From Ruegeria sp. AD91A (GTDB lineage: Bacteria; Pseudomonadota; Alphaproteobacteria; Rhodobacterales; Rhodobacteraceae): a stretch of 64,000 nt of DNA. Below the pieces are notes generated by a model that was not told where the DNA came from, made no database searches, and saw only the letters and a list, made by a program, of their open reading frames with translations. Below, piece by piece: positions 26,418 through 35,160 of this stretch (positions are counted from its first letter, which is position 1; the number at the start of each line of letters is the position of its first letter). The translations under genes were made by a program, and so were the position numbers. The stretch is from the NCBI RefSeq assembly GCF_003443535.1, contig NZ_CP031946.1, positions 1 to 64,000 on the forward strand, given 5' to 3'.

Positions 26418-27551
26418 ATGAGGATGCAAGTGCGTATTCGTTTCGATCAGGGACCGGCCGGGCGAGGAACCCGGTTTCAGCGTCCGTCTCAGGTGATCCG
26501 CGCGGATGTGGCGGAAGACGTGCCCCAGGCTCTGGCGGCACTGGACGAGGCGCGCGCAGGTGGTGCCTGGCTGGCAGGGTATGCCAGTTACGAGCTGGGC
26601 TATGCGCTCGAGTCCCGGCTCAACGGTCTTTTGCCGGAAGAACGACGTCTGCCTTTGGTGTGCTTTGGGGTCTATGATGCACCGGATCGGGTCGCCCTTC
26701 CGTCGCCTGCGGGTGACGTGGGCGCATTCCGGCCCCGCTGGGATGAAGCGCGTTACAGCAAGGCGTATCAGACCGTGCATGACGCCATCGGTGCTGGTGA
26801 CATCTATCAGGCCAACCTGACCTTTCCGATTGATCTGACCGTCTCGGGCAACAGCGAAACGCTCTATGCCGCGCTGGCGGTGGGGCAGCCAGTAGGCCAC
26901 GGAGCGCTGGTGCAGCAGGATGGGTTGCCCGATCTGCTCAGCCGCTCGCCGGAGTTGTTTTTCCGCACCGATGAGGGTGGACGGATCGAAACCCGACCGA
27001 TGAAGGGCACGCAACCGCGCAGTGAAGACCCGGATGAGGACGCGCGCCGCCGGGCTTTTCTGACCACGGACGAAAAGAATCGGGCCGAGAATCTGATGAT
27101 TGTTGACCTGCTGCGAAATGACATCAGCCGCGTCGCGCTGCCCGGATCCGTTCATGTGCCTGACCTGTTCCGGGTGGAAACCTATGCCACCGTACATCAG
27201 ATGGTCTCGCTGGTGCGGGCGCAGCTGCACAAATGCGTGGGGTTGGGTGAAATTCTGACAGCACTGTTTCCCTGCGGGTCGATCACCGGAGCCCCCAAGA
27301 TCCGCGCGATGGAAATTCTGGCGGAACTGGAGCCATGGGCGCGCGACATCTATTGCGGTACAATTGGCTGGGCCGCACCTGATGGACGGTCCGAGTTCAA
27401 CGTGGCCATCCGCACCTTGATGCTTGAAGATGATCACGCCACTCTGAACGTAGGCGGTGGCGTCGTTTGGGACAGCACCGCCCCATCAGAGTATGAGGAG
27501 GCGTTATGGAAAGCCCGCTTCGCCCGCCAGCTGAACCTGATTTCAGCCTGA
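26418..27551 (+). CDS. pabB: Aminodeoxychorismate synthase component I (PabB-type)
   Basis: 377 residues of the chorismate-utilising enzyme family. Converts chorismate and ammonia to 4-amino-4-deoxychorismate for folate. Signatures visible: Gly-Asp-Ile-Tyr-Gln-Ala-Asn-Leu, Arg-Pro-Met-Lys-Gly-Thr, Asp-Leu-Leu-Arg-Asn-Asp, and Gly-Ser-Ile-Thr-Gly-Ala-Pro-Lys. The start is uncertain: ATG 26418 is used, but a GTG at 26430 has a GAGGA 5 nt upstream and an ATG at 26424 is also in frame. The lyase gene overlaps its 3' end by 46 nt, which supports a pabB-pabC pair. Confidence 0.9.
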   Translation: MRMQVRIRFDQGPAGRGTRFQRPSQVIRADVAEDVPQALAALDEARAGGAWLAGYASYELGYALESRLNGLLPEERRLPLVCFGVYDAPDRVALPSPAGDVGAFRPRWDEARYSKAYQTVHDAIGAGDIYQANLTFPIDLTVSGNSETLYAALAVGQPVGHGALVQQDGLPDLLSRSPELFFRTDEGGRIETRPMKGTQPRSEDPDEDARRRAFLTTDEKNRAENLMIVDLLRNDISRVALPGSVHVPDLFRVETYATVHQMVSLVRAQLHKCVGLGEILTALFPCGSITGAPKIRAMEILAELEPWARDIYCGTIGWAAPDGRSEFNVAIRTLMLEDDHATLNVGGGVVWDSTAPSEYEEALWKARFARQLNLISA

Positions 27552-28153
27552 TCGAAACACTGGCCCTCCGGCCAGGTCAAGGCTTTGTAAGGCTGGACCG
27601 CCATCTTGCACGAATGGCCCGCACTGCGCGGGTGTTTGAGATTCCTTTCAATCCGGATGAAGCGACCGCCCGGCTGAAAAGCGCGGCTTGCGACACCCCG
27701 CTGCGTTGCCGCCTTACGCTGGATGTGTCGGGTTCGGTCGATCTGACAACCGGCGAACTGGTGGACAATCCCAGGATCTGGCGCGTCGCTCTGTCAAATC
27801 AGCGTCTGGCTTCGAATGACCTTTGGTTGCGTCACAAGACCACGCGCCGTGCGCTCTACGACTCTTCGCGCGCTGCACTGCCAGAGGGGGTGAATGAGCT
27901 GTTGTTTCTGAATGAACTGGATGAGCTGTGTGAAGGCACCATCACGAATTTGTTTTTGAAAATGCCTGATAGCCGGGTTCTGACACCCGCTCTGTCCAGC
28001 GGGCTTTTGCCGGGGATACTGCGGGAAGAACTGCTGGATAATGAAACGGTCACCGAAGCCGTTCTGACCTTGACCGACCTGAAAAACGCCCAAACTGTAT
28101 ACATGGGCAATTCATTGCGCGGACTGATCGAGGTGGAGCTTATAGACAGGTGA
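27506..28153 (+). CDS. Aminotransferase class IV, probable aminodeoxychorismate lyase
   Basis: 215 residues of the PLP class IV fold (BCAT / D-amino acid transaminase / ADC lyase). Family features: Arg-Leu-Asp-Arg-His-Leu-Ala-Arg-Met near the N-terminus, Lys in His-Lys-Thr-Thr (PLP lysine candidate), Asn-Glu-Leu-Asp-Glu-Leu-Cys-Glu-Gly-Thr and a Ser-Gly-Leu-Leu-Pro-Gly. It is shorter than usual (about 270), so the small N-terminal domain is reduced. It overlaps pabB by 46 nt with a GAGGAGG site 4-5 nt before the ATG, which strongly suggests the PabC role: release of pyruvate from aminodeoxychorismate to give p-aminobenzoate. Confidence 0.82.
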   Translation: MESPLRPPAEPDFSLIETLALRPGQGFVRLDRHLARMARTARVFEIPFNPDEATARLKSAACDTPLRCRLTLDVSGSVDLTTGELVDNPRIWRVALSNQRLASNDLWLRHKTTRRALYDSSRAALPEGVNELLFLNELDELCEGTITNLFLKMPDSRVLTPALSSGLLPGILREELLDNETVTEAVLTLTDLKNAQTVYMGNSLRGLIEVELIDR

Positions 28154-28821
28154 CAAAAAACAGCACGATGGTCGGACCGCCGGTAGCATTGCGACGGCTG
28201 CGGCTGGAATTCGGCATCTTCTATATCGGCTTCCCGTTGCTGATCGCTGTTCTCTTTCCACCGAACTGGATGTTTCCGGCCCTGTTTGCACTGACCGGGC
28301 TAGGGATCGTTCTTCTGCACCGGACGCCCGGATTTCAATGGGCTGAGCTTCGTTATGGCTGGGCCAGCTGGACCCTGCGCGAGATTGCTCTGTTCTCTGC
28401 CATCGTGACCGTCTTTTGCGTAGGACTGATACAGATCACACGTCCGGATGCCGCGTTCTTCCTGCTTATGCACCGCCCCGAAATGCTGGCCCTCATCTGG
28501 GTCGGCTACCCACTTTTATCAGCGCTGCCACAGGAGCTGCTGTTCCGCCCTTTGTTCTTTCGCCGCTATCACGCGATCCTGCCAGAAGGGCGCGCGGCCT
28601 ATCTGCTGAACGCGGCCATATTCTCGTTCGCACACCTGATGTACTGGAGTTGGATCGTCGCCCTGATGACACTTGTCGGCGGGCTACTGTTCACCTGGGC
28701 CTACCGGCAGCGCGGGTCATTCTTCTATGCGGTACTGCTGCACGCGATTGCAGGCAATATCATCTTTGCGGTGGGGCTGGGTGTCTATTTCTACTCAGGC
28801 AATGTGCAAAGGCCGTTTTGA
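28150..28821 (+). CDS. CPBP family intramembrane protease-like protein
   Basis: 223 residues with about six hydrophobic helices. CPBP (CAAX protease/bacteriocin-processing) motifs are present: motif 1 as Gln128-Glu129-Leu-Leu-Phe-Arg133, motif 2 Phe-Ala-His162, and motif 3 His198...Asn203. Motif 1 normally has two glutamates (EExxxR); here the first is Gln, a variant seen in some members, so activity is uncertain. Starts at GTG 28150, overlapping the pabC-like stop by GTGA, so it is co-translated with the folate genes without an obvious functional link. Confidence 0.85.
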   Translation: MTKNSTMVGPPVALRRLRLEFGIFYIGFPLLIAVLFPPNWMFPALFALTGLGIVLLHRTPGFQWAELRYGWASWTLREIALFSAIVTVFCVGLIQITRPDAAFFLLMHRPEMLALIWVGYPLLSALPQELLFRPLFFRRYHAILPEGRAAYLLNAAIFSFAHLMYWSWIVALMTLVGGLLFTWAYRQRGSFFYAVLLHAIAGNIIFAVGLGVYFYSGNVQRPF

Positions 28822-28835
28822 AAGGGCGACCCGCC

Positions 28836-28864
28836 TTGACTTTCCGGGTCTGACAGGGTGTATC
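28836..28864 (+). promoter_or_regulatory. Candidate aspS promoter
   Basis: TTGACT (28836-28841), 17-nt spacer, TGTATC (28859-28864), about 35 bp before the aspS ATG. The -35 box is good and the -10 is weak, so the call is tentative. Confidence 0.4.
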
Positions 28865-28898
28865 GGCGCGACGAATTCTGCGCCCGAAGGGATATTCC

Positions 28899-30674
28899 AT
28901 GCACGCCTACCGCAGCCACACCTGCGCCGCCTTGACCGCCGCCAATGTTGGAGAAACCGTTCGCCTGTCCGGTTGGGTGCATCGGGTTCGAGATCATGGG
29001 GGCGTGCTGTTCATCGACCTGCGCGACCATTTCGGCGTAACTCAGATCCTGTGCGACGGCGACAGTGCCGCCTTTGCCGAGTTGGAAAAGGTGCGGTCTG
29101 AATGGTGTATCCGCATCGACGGCACCGTCAAAGCCCGCGACACGGACCTGGTGAACCCGAAACTGCCCACCGGCGAGATTGAAGTTTATGTACGCGAGCT
29201 GGAAGTTCTGGGAGCCGCCGACGAATTGCCGCTGATGGTCTTCGGTGATCAGGAATACCCCGAGGAAACCCGCCTGCGCTATCGCTATCTGGACCTGCGC
29301 CGCGAGGCTATGCAGCAGAACATGACCCTGCGCTCGGACGTTGTCGCATCCATGCGTAAAAGGATGTGGGATCAGGGTTTCCGCGAGTATCAGACGCCGA
29401 TCATCACCGCGTCCTCACCGGAAGGCGCGCGCGACTTTTTGGTGCCTTCGCGTCTGCACCAGGGCAAGTTCTACGCGCTACCGCAGGCCCCGCAGCAATT
29501 CAAACAGCTGATCATGGTGTCGGGCTTTGACAAGTATTTCCAGATCGCGCCGTGTTTCCGTGATGAAGACCCGCGTGCTGACCGCTCGCCCACCGATTTC
29601 TACCAGCTTGACCTTGAGATGTCGTTTGTCGAGCAGCAGGATGTGTTCGACACGATCCAGCCCGTTCTAACCGGTGTGTTCGAAGAGTTCGGCGGGGGCC
29701 GCAAGGTTGATCAGGAATGGCCGCAGATTTCCTACAAGGATGCAGCGCTCTGGTACGGCACCGACAAGCCCGACCTGCGGAACCCTATCAAGATGCAGGT
29801 TGTATCTGAGCATTTCCGTGGTTCTGGCTTTGCGATATTCGCCAAATTGCTAGAGCAGGAAGGCACCGAAATCCGAGCCATCCCGGCCCCGACTGGTGGC
29901 AGCCGTAAGTTCTGTGACCGTATGAACGCCTTTGCCCAAAAAGAAGGTCTGCCGGGCATGGGCTATATCTTCTGGCGCGATCAGGGTGAAGGGATGGAGG
30001 CTGCGGGTCCGCTGGCCAAGAACATCGGCCCCGAGCGCACCGAGGCAATCCGTCAGCAATTAGGTCTGGGCGTAGGCGATGCAGCCTTCTTCCTGGGTGG
30101 CAAACCGAAAGCCTTTGAAAAGGTCGCCGGTAAGGCACGCGACGTGATCGGTGAGGAATTGAACCTGACCGAAAAAGACCGCTTTGCCTTTGCGTGGATC
30201 GTGGACTTCCCGATTTACGAGCAGGATGAAGAAACCGGCGCGATCGACTTTGAACATAACCCTTTCTCGATGCCGCAGGGCGGCATGGACGCGTTGCAGG
30301 GCAACCCGCTGGATGTGCGCGGTTATCAGTATGATCTGGCGTGTAACGGGTACGAGCTGGTTTCAGGCGCGATCCGAAACCACAAGCCGGAAATTATGCT
30401 GAAGGCCTTTGAATTGGCTGGCTATGGCGAGGATGAAGTGAAATCCCGCTTTGGCGCCCTGTTCAACGCCTTCCACTACGGCGCACCGCCACACGGTGGT
30501 TGCGCGGCCGGTATCGACCGGATCGTGATGTTGCTGGCGGACGAGGCCAATATCCGCGAAGTCATGATGTTCCCGATGAACCAACGCGCTGAAGATCTGA
30601 TGATGGACGCACCTTCGGATCCGACCTCGGATCAGTTGATGGAGCTGGGTCTTCGCATTATCCCTCAGGACTGA
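28899..30674 (+). CDS. aspS: Aspartate--tRNA ligase
   Basis: 591 residues. Class II synthetase with an N-terminal OB-fold anticodon-binding domain (about 1-105), the catalytic core, a bacterial GAD insertion (about 280-400), and the final class II motif Cys-Ala-Ala-Gly-Ile-Asp-Arg. Motif 1/2 residues such as [10 protein letters not shown] are visible. Whether it is strictly aspartate-specific or also charges tRNA-Asn is not decided from sequence. Followed by a hairpin terminator. Confidence 0.97.
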   Translation: MHAYRSHTCAALTAANVGETVRLSGWVHRVRDHGGVLFIDLRDHFGVTQILCDGDSAAFAELEKVRSEWCIRIDGTVKARDTDLVNPKLPTGEIEVYVRELEVLGAADELPLMVFGDQEYPEETRLRYRYLDLRREAMQQNMTLRSDVVASMRKRMWDQGFREYQTPIITASSPEGARDFLVPSRLHQGKFYALPQAPQQFKQLIMVSGFDKYFQIAPCFRDEDPRADRSPTDFYQLDLEMSFVEQQDVFDTIQPVLTGVFEEFGGGRKVDQEWPQISYKDAALWYGTDKPDLRNPIKMQVVSEHFRGSGFAIFAKLLEQEGTEIRAIPAPTGGSRKFCDRMNAFAQKEGLPGMGYIFWRDQGEGMEAAGPLAKNIGPERTEAIRQQLGLGVGDAAFFLGGKPKAFEKVAGKARDVIGEELNLTEKDRFAFAWIVDFPIYEQDEETGAIDFEHNPFSMPQGGMDALQGNPLDVRGYQYDLACNGYELVSGAIRNHKPEIMLKAFELAGYGEDEVKSRFGALFNAFHYGAPPHGGCAAGIDRIVMLLADEANIREVMMFPMNQRAEDLMMDAPSDPTSDQLMELGLRIIPQD

Positions 30675-30680
30675 TCAATG

Positions 30681-30704
30681 ACCGTCCGCTAAAAAGCGGG
30701 CGGT
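30681..30704 (+). terminator. aspS terminator
   Basis: 10-bp stem (one G-T pair) with an AAAA loop, 30681-30690 with 30695-30704, 7 nt past the aspS stop. It is followed by ATTTCC, only a weak T-tract. Confidence 0.65.
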
Positions 30705-30726
30705 ATTTCCACGCAGGTTTCGCGTG

Positions 30727-30846
30727 TCAGTCCAGCGGATTTTTCAGATTGTTCCGATTGACACGAATGGAACGCGCTGTATGCCGTGTCTGGCGGTAAA
30801 GCCAAACGCACAAAAGGGTCGCAGTGATGAAACAGGCTGTGACCAT
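30727..30846 (-). CDS. Small membrane protein downstream of the response regulator
   Basis: 39 residues starting ATG at 30846, one base after the response-regulator stop. It begins Met-Val-Thr-Ala-Cys-Phe-Ile-Thr-Ala-Thr-Leu-Leu-Cys-Val-Trp-Leu, a plausible single membrane segment, and ends in a basic tail (Arg-Gln-Thr-Arg-His-Thr-Ala-Arg-Ser-Ile-Arg). A GAGAGG lies 9 nt upstream. Unknown function. It could be chance, but position, coupling and composition fit a small membrane ORF in an operon with the regulator. Confidence 0.45.
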   Translation of the reverse strand: MVTACFITATLLCVWLYRQTRHTARSIRVNRNNLKNPLD

Positions 30847-30847
30847 T

Positions 30848-31567
30848 TCAAATTGCCTCTCGCAGTTCCAGACGGTTCTGTACCATCCCGGCAACCTGCG
30901 CTGCCTGCGCGGTGATCGGTGTCCCGTTTGCGCGTGACAGTGCCAGCTTTCGCGCGGCTTCCGCCAGGGGTCTGTCGTCTGCATCGCGCGCGACTCCCTG
31001 TAGGAACTGTGCGGCGTAGTCCAATGTGCGATGATCGTTGGGACCTGCGAGCACATCGGCGATGTGGGCCATGTCGTCCTGATAGGCCAGAGGGTCCGGG
31101 TGGATGATTTCATCGCGTACCGCATGCAACCCGCAAGGCCGCTGATCTTCCGGCAGGCGTTCCAGAATGGATTTCTGAAAATAAGACATTGATTTTAGAG
31201 GTTTGGACAAAAATCCATCCGCTCCGGCCGCAAGAGCCACGTCTTCGCTGGCGTCATCGCCCGACAGGCCCATGATGACGCTGATACGGGGCGTGGTATC
31301 CGCCAATTCGGCGATCAGGTCGGCACCGGACCCGTCCGGCAGGCCCATATCGACCAGTATGACCGAAGGCCGATAGATCTGCAGATGCCTTCGGGCCGAT
31401 TTCAGACAATCCGCGCGGCGAATACGTGCGCCGCTGTGCAGGCACATCAGGCGGATGGCATCGCAAGCGTACCGGCTGTCTTCGACAACCAGTATGGTCT
31501 GACCCAGCAAGGGTCGAGTCGCGGTAGGCGCGGCGGTGGTGGTGGCAAGTAGGCCCGAATCGTCCAT
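30848..31567 (-). CDS. Response regulator with REC domain and helical C-terminus
   Basis: 239 residues. Residues about 22-140 are a CheY-like receiver with acidic pocket Glu29/Asp30, phospho-acceptor Asp73 (Ile-Leu-Val-Asp-Met), Ser102 and Lys122 (Ser-Lys-Pro). Residues 140-239 are helical and end in Ala-Ala-Gln-Val-Ala-Gly-Met-Val; this is not a recognised DNA-binding or output domain. ATG 31567 has AGGAGA 6 nt upstream; an upstream ATG at 31597 is not preferred. No histidine kinase is adjacent, so the signal is unknown. Confidence 0.82.
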   Translation of the reverse strand: MDDSGLLATTTAAPTATRPLLGQTILVVEDSRYACDAIRLMCLHSGARIRRADCLKSARRHLQIYRPSVILVDMGLPDGSGADLIAELADTTPRISVIMGLSGDDASEDVALAAGADGFLSKPLKSMSYFQKSILERLPEDQRPCGLHAVRDEIIHPDPLAYQDDMAHIADVLAGPNDHRTLDYAAQFLQGVARDADDRPLAEAARKLALSRANGTPITAQAAQVAGMVQNRLELREAI

Positions 31568-31703
31568 GGCAGCTCTCCTATGCAGCAGATGCCTCACGCT
31601 AGGAACTTCTGGCTAACACGACGTTAACGCGCGATTTGGCGCACTTGTCCTTTGGCGGATCAGCCCCCATAACCCAACCAACGCAGGACAGCAGGAGTGA
31701 AAC

Positions 31704-32108
31704 ATGATTGGACGCCTGAACCACGTAGCCATCGCCGTACCCGATCTTGAAGCGGCGTCCGAGCAATACCGCAATGCGCTGGGCGCCAAGGTCGGCGCAC
31801 CGCAGGATGAGCCGGATCACGGTGTCACGGTTGTGTTCATCGAGTTGCCAAACACCAAGATCGAACTTTTGTACCCACTGGGCGATGACAGCCCGATCAA
31901 CGGGTTTTTGGAAAAGAACCCGTCCGGCGGCATCCACCATGTATGTTATGAGGTCGAGGATATCATCGCTGCCCGCGATCATCTGAAAGCAACCGGCGCG
32001 CGTGTTCTGGGATCAGGTGAGCCCAAGATCGGTGCGCATGGAAAACCGGTTCTGTTTCTGCATCCCAAGGATTTCAACGGCTGCCTGGTCGAACTGGAGC
32101 AGGTGTAA
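31704..32108 (+). CDS. mce: Methylmalonyl-CoA epimerase
   Basis: 134 residues of the vicinal oxygen chelate fold. Interconverts R- and S-methylmalonyl-CoA in propionate catabolism. The metal ligands are visible: His in Leu-Asn-His-Val-Ala, His in Ile-His-His-Val-Cys-Tyr-Glu, and Glu in the C-terminal Leu-Val-Glu-Leu-Glu. A DUF1467 gene follows 24 nt later, a pairing common in Rhodobacteraceae. Confidence 0.94.
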   Translation: MIGRLNHVAIAVPDLEAASEQYRNALGAKVGAPQDEPDHGVTVVFIELPNTKIELLYPLGDDSPINGFLEKNPSGGIHHVCYEVEDIIAARDHLKATGARVLGSGEPKIGAHGKPVLFLHPKDFNGCLVELEQV

Positions 32109-32132
32109 TCCCCCACCCTCGGAGGGCCTGAA

Positions 32133-32405
32133 ATGACCATTACTGCCGCACTAGTGTTGTTCGCCGTCATCTGGTTCATGACGTTGTTGGTGGTGCTGCC
32201 CATTCGCATCAAAACCCAGGGCGATCTGGGTGATATCGTTCCTGGCACGCATGCGGGCGCGCCGGAAGTGCATCACATGAAAAGAAAGATGTGGATCACC
32301 ACCGGTATCTCTGTGGTTCTGTGGGCGATCATCGCCGGGATCATCCTGTCGGGCGTGATCTCAGTGCGGGATTTCGACTGGCTGAATCAGCTGGAGCCAA
32401 GGTAA
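32133..32405 (+). CDS. DUF1467 family membrane protein
   Basis: 90 residues with two transmembrane helices (about 3-24 and 53-76) and a polar loop containing His-His-Met-Lys-Arg-Lys. It is a small alphaproteobacterial family that follows mce in many genomes; function unknown. Its end is 12 nt from the convergent EI24 gene. Confidence 0.9.
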   Translation: MTITAALVLFAVIWFMTLLVVLPIRIKTQGDLGDIVPGTHAGAPEVHHMKRKMWITTGISVVLWAIIAGIILSGVISVRDFDWLNQLEPR

Positions 32406-32417
32406 TCCCCGTCAGGC

Positions 32418-33110
32418 CTATTGGCCGGACACGGCGTGATATATATGGGTGAACGTGGCGGCCCCGATGATCGGGATCACCAGGTTCACCAGCGGCACTG
32501 AAAGAGGAATGGCCATCAAGGTGCCCGCCACCCAGATCGTTGTCGAGTGTTTGGACCGCAGCTTGCGTGCCCCGTCGCGCCCGATTCTTCGCATCGCAAC
32601 CAGGGTGAAGTATTCCCTCCCGAGCAAGAACCCGTTCATGGCCCAGAAGATGAAAGGCGCAAGCGGGGTGAAAATTGCGTACAGGATCAGCGCCAGCAGG
32701 TTTGCGACAATCAGAACTCCAAGAAAGCTGAGACCGTCCATAACCGCCTCTGAGACAGGGATGCGTCGTGCGGGCGGCAAAGCCGGAAAATGCTTGTCCT
32801 CAACCGCCTGTGCCACCTCGTCCAGAAAGATCGAGGTGATGGCCGATGCGACCGGCACCATCAGAAAAACAGGCAAAACAAGGACAAGGACGATACCGGA
32901 ATAGTTCAGGACGTCGTTCAGCCACGGGACAGCACCCACAAATGGCAGAGAGATTTCACTGCCTGACAACCAGTTGATCAACCAGATCGCACCTGCACAG
33001 GCGAGAACCAGCAACAGAATGGTCAACCCCACACCGCGCAGCAAGACGGCCCGGAACTTGGGATCTCCGATCTGGCCAAGTGCGCTGAAAAAGGCGTACA
33101 GGATAATCAT
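32418..33110 (-). CDS. EI24 domain-containing (CysZ-like) membrane protein
   Basis: 230 residues with about six helices, including Leu-Leu-Leu-Val-Leu-Ala-Cys-Ala-Gly and Ile-Val-Leu-Val-Leu-Val-Leu-Pro-Val-Phe. The EI24/CysZ family includes sulfate transporters, but many members have no known substrate, and the link to sulfate here is not supported by neighbours. The ATG at 33110 overlaps the nitroreductase stop (ATGA), and the longer frame to 33122 is not needed. Translationally coupled downstream of the nitroreductase. Confidence 0.85.
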   Translation of the reverse strand: MIILYAFFSALGQIGDPKFRAVLLRGVGLTILLLVLACAGAIWLINWLSGSEISLPFVGAVPWLNDVLNYSGIVLVLVLPVFLMVPVASAITSIFLDEVAQAVEDKHFPALPPARRIPVSEAVMDGLSFLGVLIVANLLALILYAIFTPLAPFIFWAMNGFLLGREYFTLVAMRRIGRDGARKLRSKHSTTIWVAGTLMAIPLSVPLVNLVIPIIGAATFTHIYHAVSGQ

Positions 33111-33685
33111 TTCGTAACCCACTCTGTCAGCGCGGCCACATCGGGCCGCGGGCGTTCCGGCGGGGCCGTCCCCTCGGTGGCGATATGAATCAACCCGGCC
33201 ACACGTTCGTTTTCAGCAAGTCCAAATGCGTCGACGCAGAATTCGCGATCATGTGTTTGCCAACCCGACAGCCAATTTGCGCCCCAGCCCGCAGCCAGCG
33301 CGGCGTTCAGCAGGGCCAGACAGACCGCGCCAGCGGAGTAGGTTTGTTCGATGGCCGGAATCTTCTCGGATGGTTTTTGAACCTCGATGATCGCAACTGC
33401 CAGATGCCCCATATCGAACTGGCTGCGGGCTTTGGTGATGTCTTCCGGGCTTTTGTTCAGCTTTTGTCCGCAGGTCTCGGTCAGGGCCGCCAGACGAGGC
33501 ATGGCGCCCTTTTCGAGAACGATGAACCGCCACGGCTCCAGTTTGCCGTGATCGGGGCTGCGCGCTGCGGCCGTCAGCAGGGGCAGCAACTCTTCCCGGG
33601 TCGGGGCCGGTGCAACCAGTGTCTTGGCGGGCCGGGACCGGCGCGACTGTAAAAACTCCAGAGCGACGGGGTTTTTCAGGGACAT
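33107..33685 (-). CDS. Nitroreductase family protein
   Basis: 192-residue FMN-dependent oxidoreductase. The N-terminal Arg-Arg-Ser-Arg-Pro-Ala-Lys (FMN phosphate contacts), the central Ser-Pro-Asp-His-Gly-Lys-Leu-Glu-Pro-Trp-Arg-Phe, and a C-terminal Gly-Trp-Gly-Ala-Asn-Trp are visible. It is close to the YdjA-type group. Reduces nitro compounds or quinones with NAD(P)H; the natural substrate is unknown. Divergent from DUF167. Confidence 0.9.
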   Translation of the reverse strand: MSLKNPVALEFLQSRRSRPAKTLVAPAPTREELLPLLTAAARSPDHGKLEPWRFIVLEKGAMPRLAALTETCGQKLNKSPEDITKARSQFDMGHLAVAIIEVQKPSEKIPAIEQTYSAGAVCLALLNAALAAGWGANWLSGWQTHDREFCVDAFGLAENERVAGLIHIATEGTAPPERPRPDVAALTEWVTK

Positions 33686-33820
33686 ATGTTAACTTCCTTT
33701 ACATCACGACTCTGTATCTTGGTCGGCGTTCAGCCCGTTTCAAGGGCGCGCCGATCGATTGCGTGGATCAATTTCATTCCGATGTCCTTCATGCAAGATT
33801 ATTGAAAGAAGGGGGAAACA

Positions 33821-34096
33821 ATGACGAAATCCAAACTACGCGATTTGCCGGACCTCAGCGCGCTGGCGCGGGCAGAGGCTACGTTCAAACTGAAGGTGAC
33901 GCCAAAGGCGGCCCGTGATCGCGTGATCGTTGAAGAAGATCAGATCAGGGTTTTCGTGACAGCCCCACCTGAAAACGGTAAAGCCAATAGCGCTGTGCAG
34001 TCACTACTTGCAAAATGCCTTGGTGTCGCGCCTTCAACCCTGACACTGAAACACGGGCAATCCGCACGGATCAAGGTGTTTGTCTATGACCCCTGA
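33821..34096 (+). CDS. DUF167 family protein (YggU-like)
   Basis: 91 residues of the YggU/UPF0235 fold. Family features: Leu-Lys-Val-Thr-Pro-Lys-Ala, Val-Thr-Ala-Pro-Pro-Glu-Asn-Gly-Lys-Ala-Asn-Ser-Ala and Leu-Thr-Leu-Lys-His-Gly-Gln-Ser-Ala. The function is unknown, although the fold is well characterised. Its end overlaps the convergent next gene by 13 nt. Confidence 0.92.
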   Translation: MTKSKLRDLPDLSALARAEATFKLKVTPKAARDRVIVEEDQIRVFVTAPPENGKANSAVQSLLAKCLGVAPSTLTLKHGQSARIKVFVYDP

Positions 34097-34332
34097 GGCC
34101 CGGTTTCGCGAATCTGATAAACGCCTTCGGGCAGGTCCAGCGCGGCCGCCAGATCCCGCACCTGCTCCGGTGACAAAGTGATCCTTTGTATTTGATCGGT
34201 ACGGGGATCCAGTTGCTCCAGCGTGACGCATTCGGCGAAATTATTGATCACAACATCTTCCTGCAAAGGTCTTTCACCTTCGTCCACAAGCGTAATGACC
34301 GTCGAGTCGAATTCATGCTCAATCGAAAACAT
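34084..34332 (-). CDS. Conserved small acidic protein
   Basis: 82 residues from ATG 34332, read as Met-Phe-Ser-Ile-Glu-His-Glu-Phe-Asp-Ser. It contains Val-Asp-Glu-Gly-Glu, a Gln-Glu-Asp-Val-Val-Ile-Asn segment, Leu-Asp-Pro-Arg-Thr-Asp-Gln-Ile and a C-terminal Arg-Asp-Leu-Ala-Ala-Ala-Leu-Asp-Leu-Pro-Glu-Gly-Val-Tyr. I recognise it as a conserved roseobacter hypothetical with no function assigned. The longer frame (34362) adds an unlikely leader. Confidence 0.72.
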   Translation of the reverse strand: MFSIEHEFDSTVITLVDEGERPLQEDVVINNFAECVTLEQLDPRTDQIQRITLSPEQVRDLAAALDLPEGVYQIRETGPQGS

Positions 34333-34452
34333 GAGACCAGAGTGCAGGCCGCCGAGGCGCAATGCAAGCCGTTCGTTGAGCCGGCGGTGTGGTTTCGCCG
34401 GTTCGCTCGTACTATGTTGAAATCACGGCCATTCGACCTCAAAGGATATGAC

Positions 34453-35160
34453 ATGCACAGATGGTTTGTTTTATTGCTGTCCCTGCTGCTTGCTGCGTGC
34501 GGAGAGGGGGCCTTGCGTGTCCAACCCGCCGAGGAATGGCTGGGGGATGAACCAGAGGCCGAACCCATGGTGCAAACCTTTCGCGAGGTCAGCCGGGCGG
34601 TCGGGGCCGAAGCCCGTAGCCAGTGCCTGAAACAGACGACTGGGCAGAATTGCGACTTCCGGATTCTTGTTGACCTGAACCCTCAGGCATCGGCCAATGC
34701 GTTTCAGACGCTGGACAACAAAAAGCAGCCGGTGATCATATTCACCCGCTCGATGATCGAATCCACCCAGAACGCGGATGAACTGGCGTTTGTCATGGGG
34801 CACGAAGCAGCCCACCACGTGTTGGGGCATATCGCCAGACAGAGTGAAATCGCCAGCGCCAGCGCGGCCGAGTTCGGGCGGGTGGCGCAGTTGCGTGGCG
34901 GGGATGCCGCTGCAATAGAGGAAGCGCAAAAGCTGGGTGCGCAGGTCGGTGTTCAGGCCTACGTGAAAGACTTTGAGCTGGAGGCAGACCAGTTGGGAAC
35001 CATCATCACCTATAGCGCGGGATACAATCCGTTGGTTGGGGCAAAATTCTTTGATCGGATCCCGGATCCCGGTGACAGATTTTTGGGAACCCACCCGCCA
35101 AATGCTCAACGCGTTCAGATCGTGCTGGAAACAGCAGAGCAACTGGGTCTGTCCCAATGA
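34453..35160 (+). CDS. M48-type zinc metalloprotease lipoprotein
   Basis: 235 residues. Signal peptide and lipobox Leu-Leu-Ala-Ala-Cys16 place it as a lipoprotein. Zinc site: His117-Glu118-x-x-His121 and the third ligand in Glu175-Leu-Glu-Ala-Asp. It resembles the periplasmic M48C (LoiP/BepA-like) proteases of membrane-protein quality control. The ATG at 34453 has AAAGGA 6 nt upstream; a frame to 34186 runs through the antisense gene and is rejected. The next gene overlaps it by ATGA. Confidence 0.92.
   Translation: MHRWFVLLLSLLLAACGEGALRVQPAEEWLGDEPEAEPMVQTFREVSRAVGAEARSQCLKQTTGQNCDFRILVDLNPQASANAFQTLDNKKQPVIIFTRSMIESTQNADELAFVMGHEAAHHVLGHIARQSEIASASAAEFGRVAQLRGGDAAAIEEAQKLGAQVGVQAYVKDFELEADQLGTIITYSAGYNPLVGAKFFDRIPDPGDRFLGTHPPNAQRVQIVLETAEQLGLSQ

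Noticed and set aside
34186..34452. Long N-terminal extension of the M48 protease
   Set aside because: It would hide the lipoprotein signal peptide and overlaps the antisense gene; AAAGGA before 34453 supports the short start.
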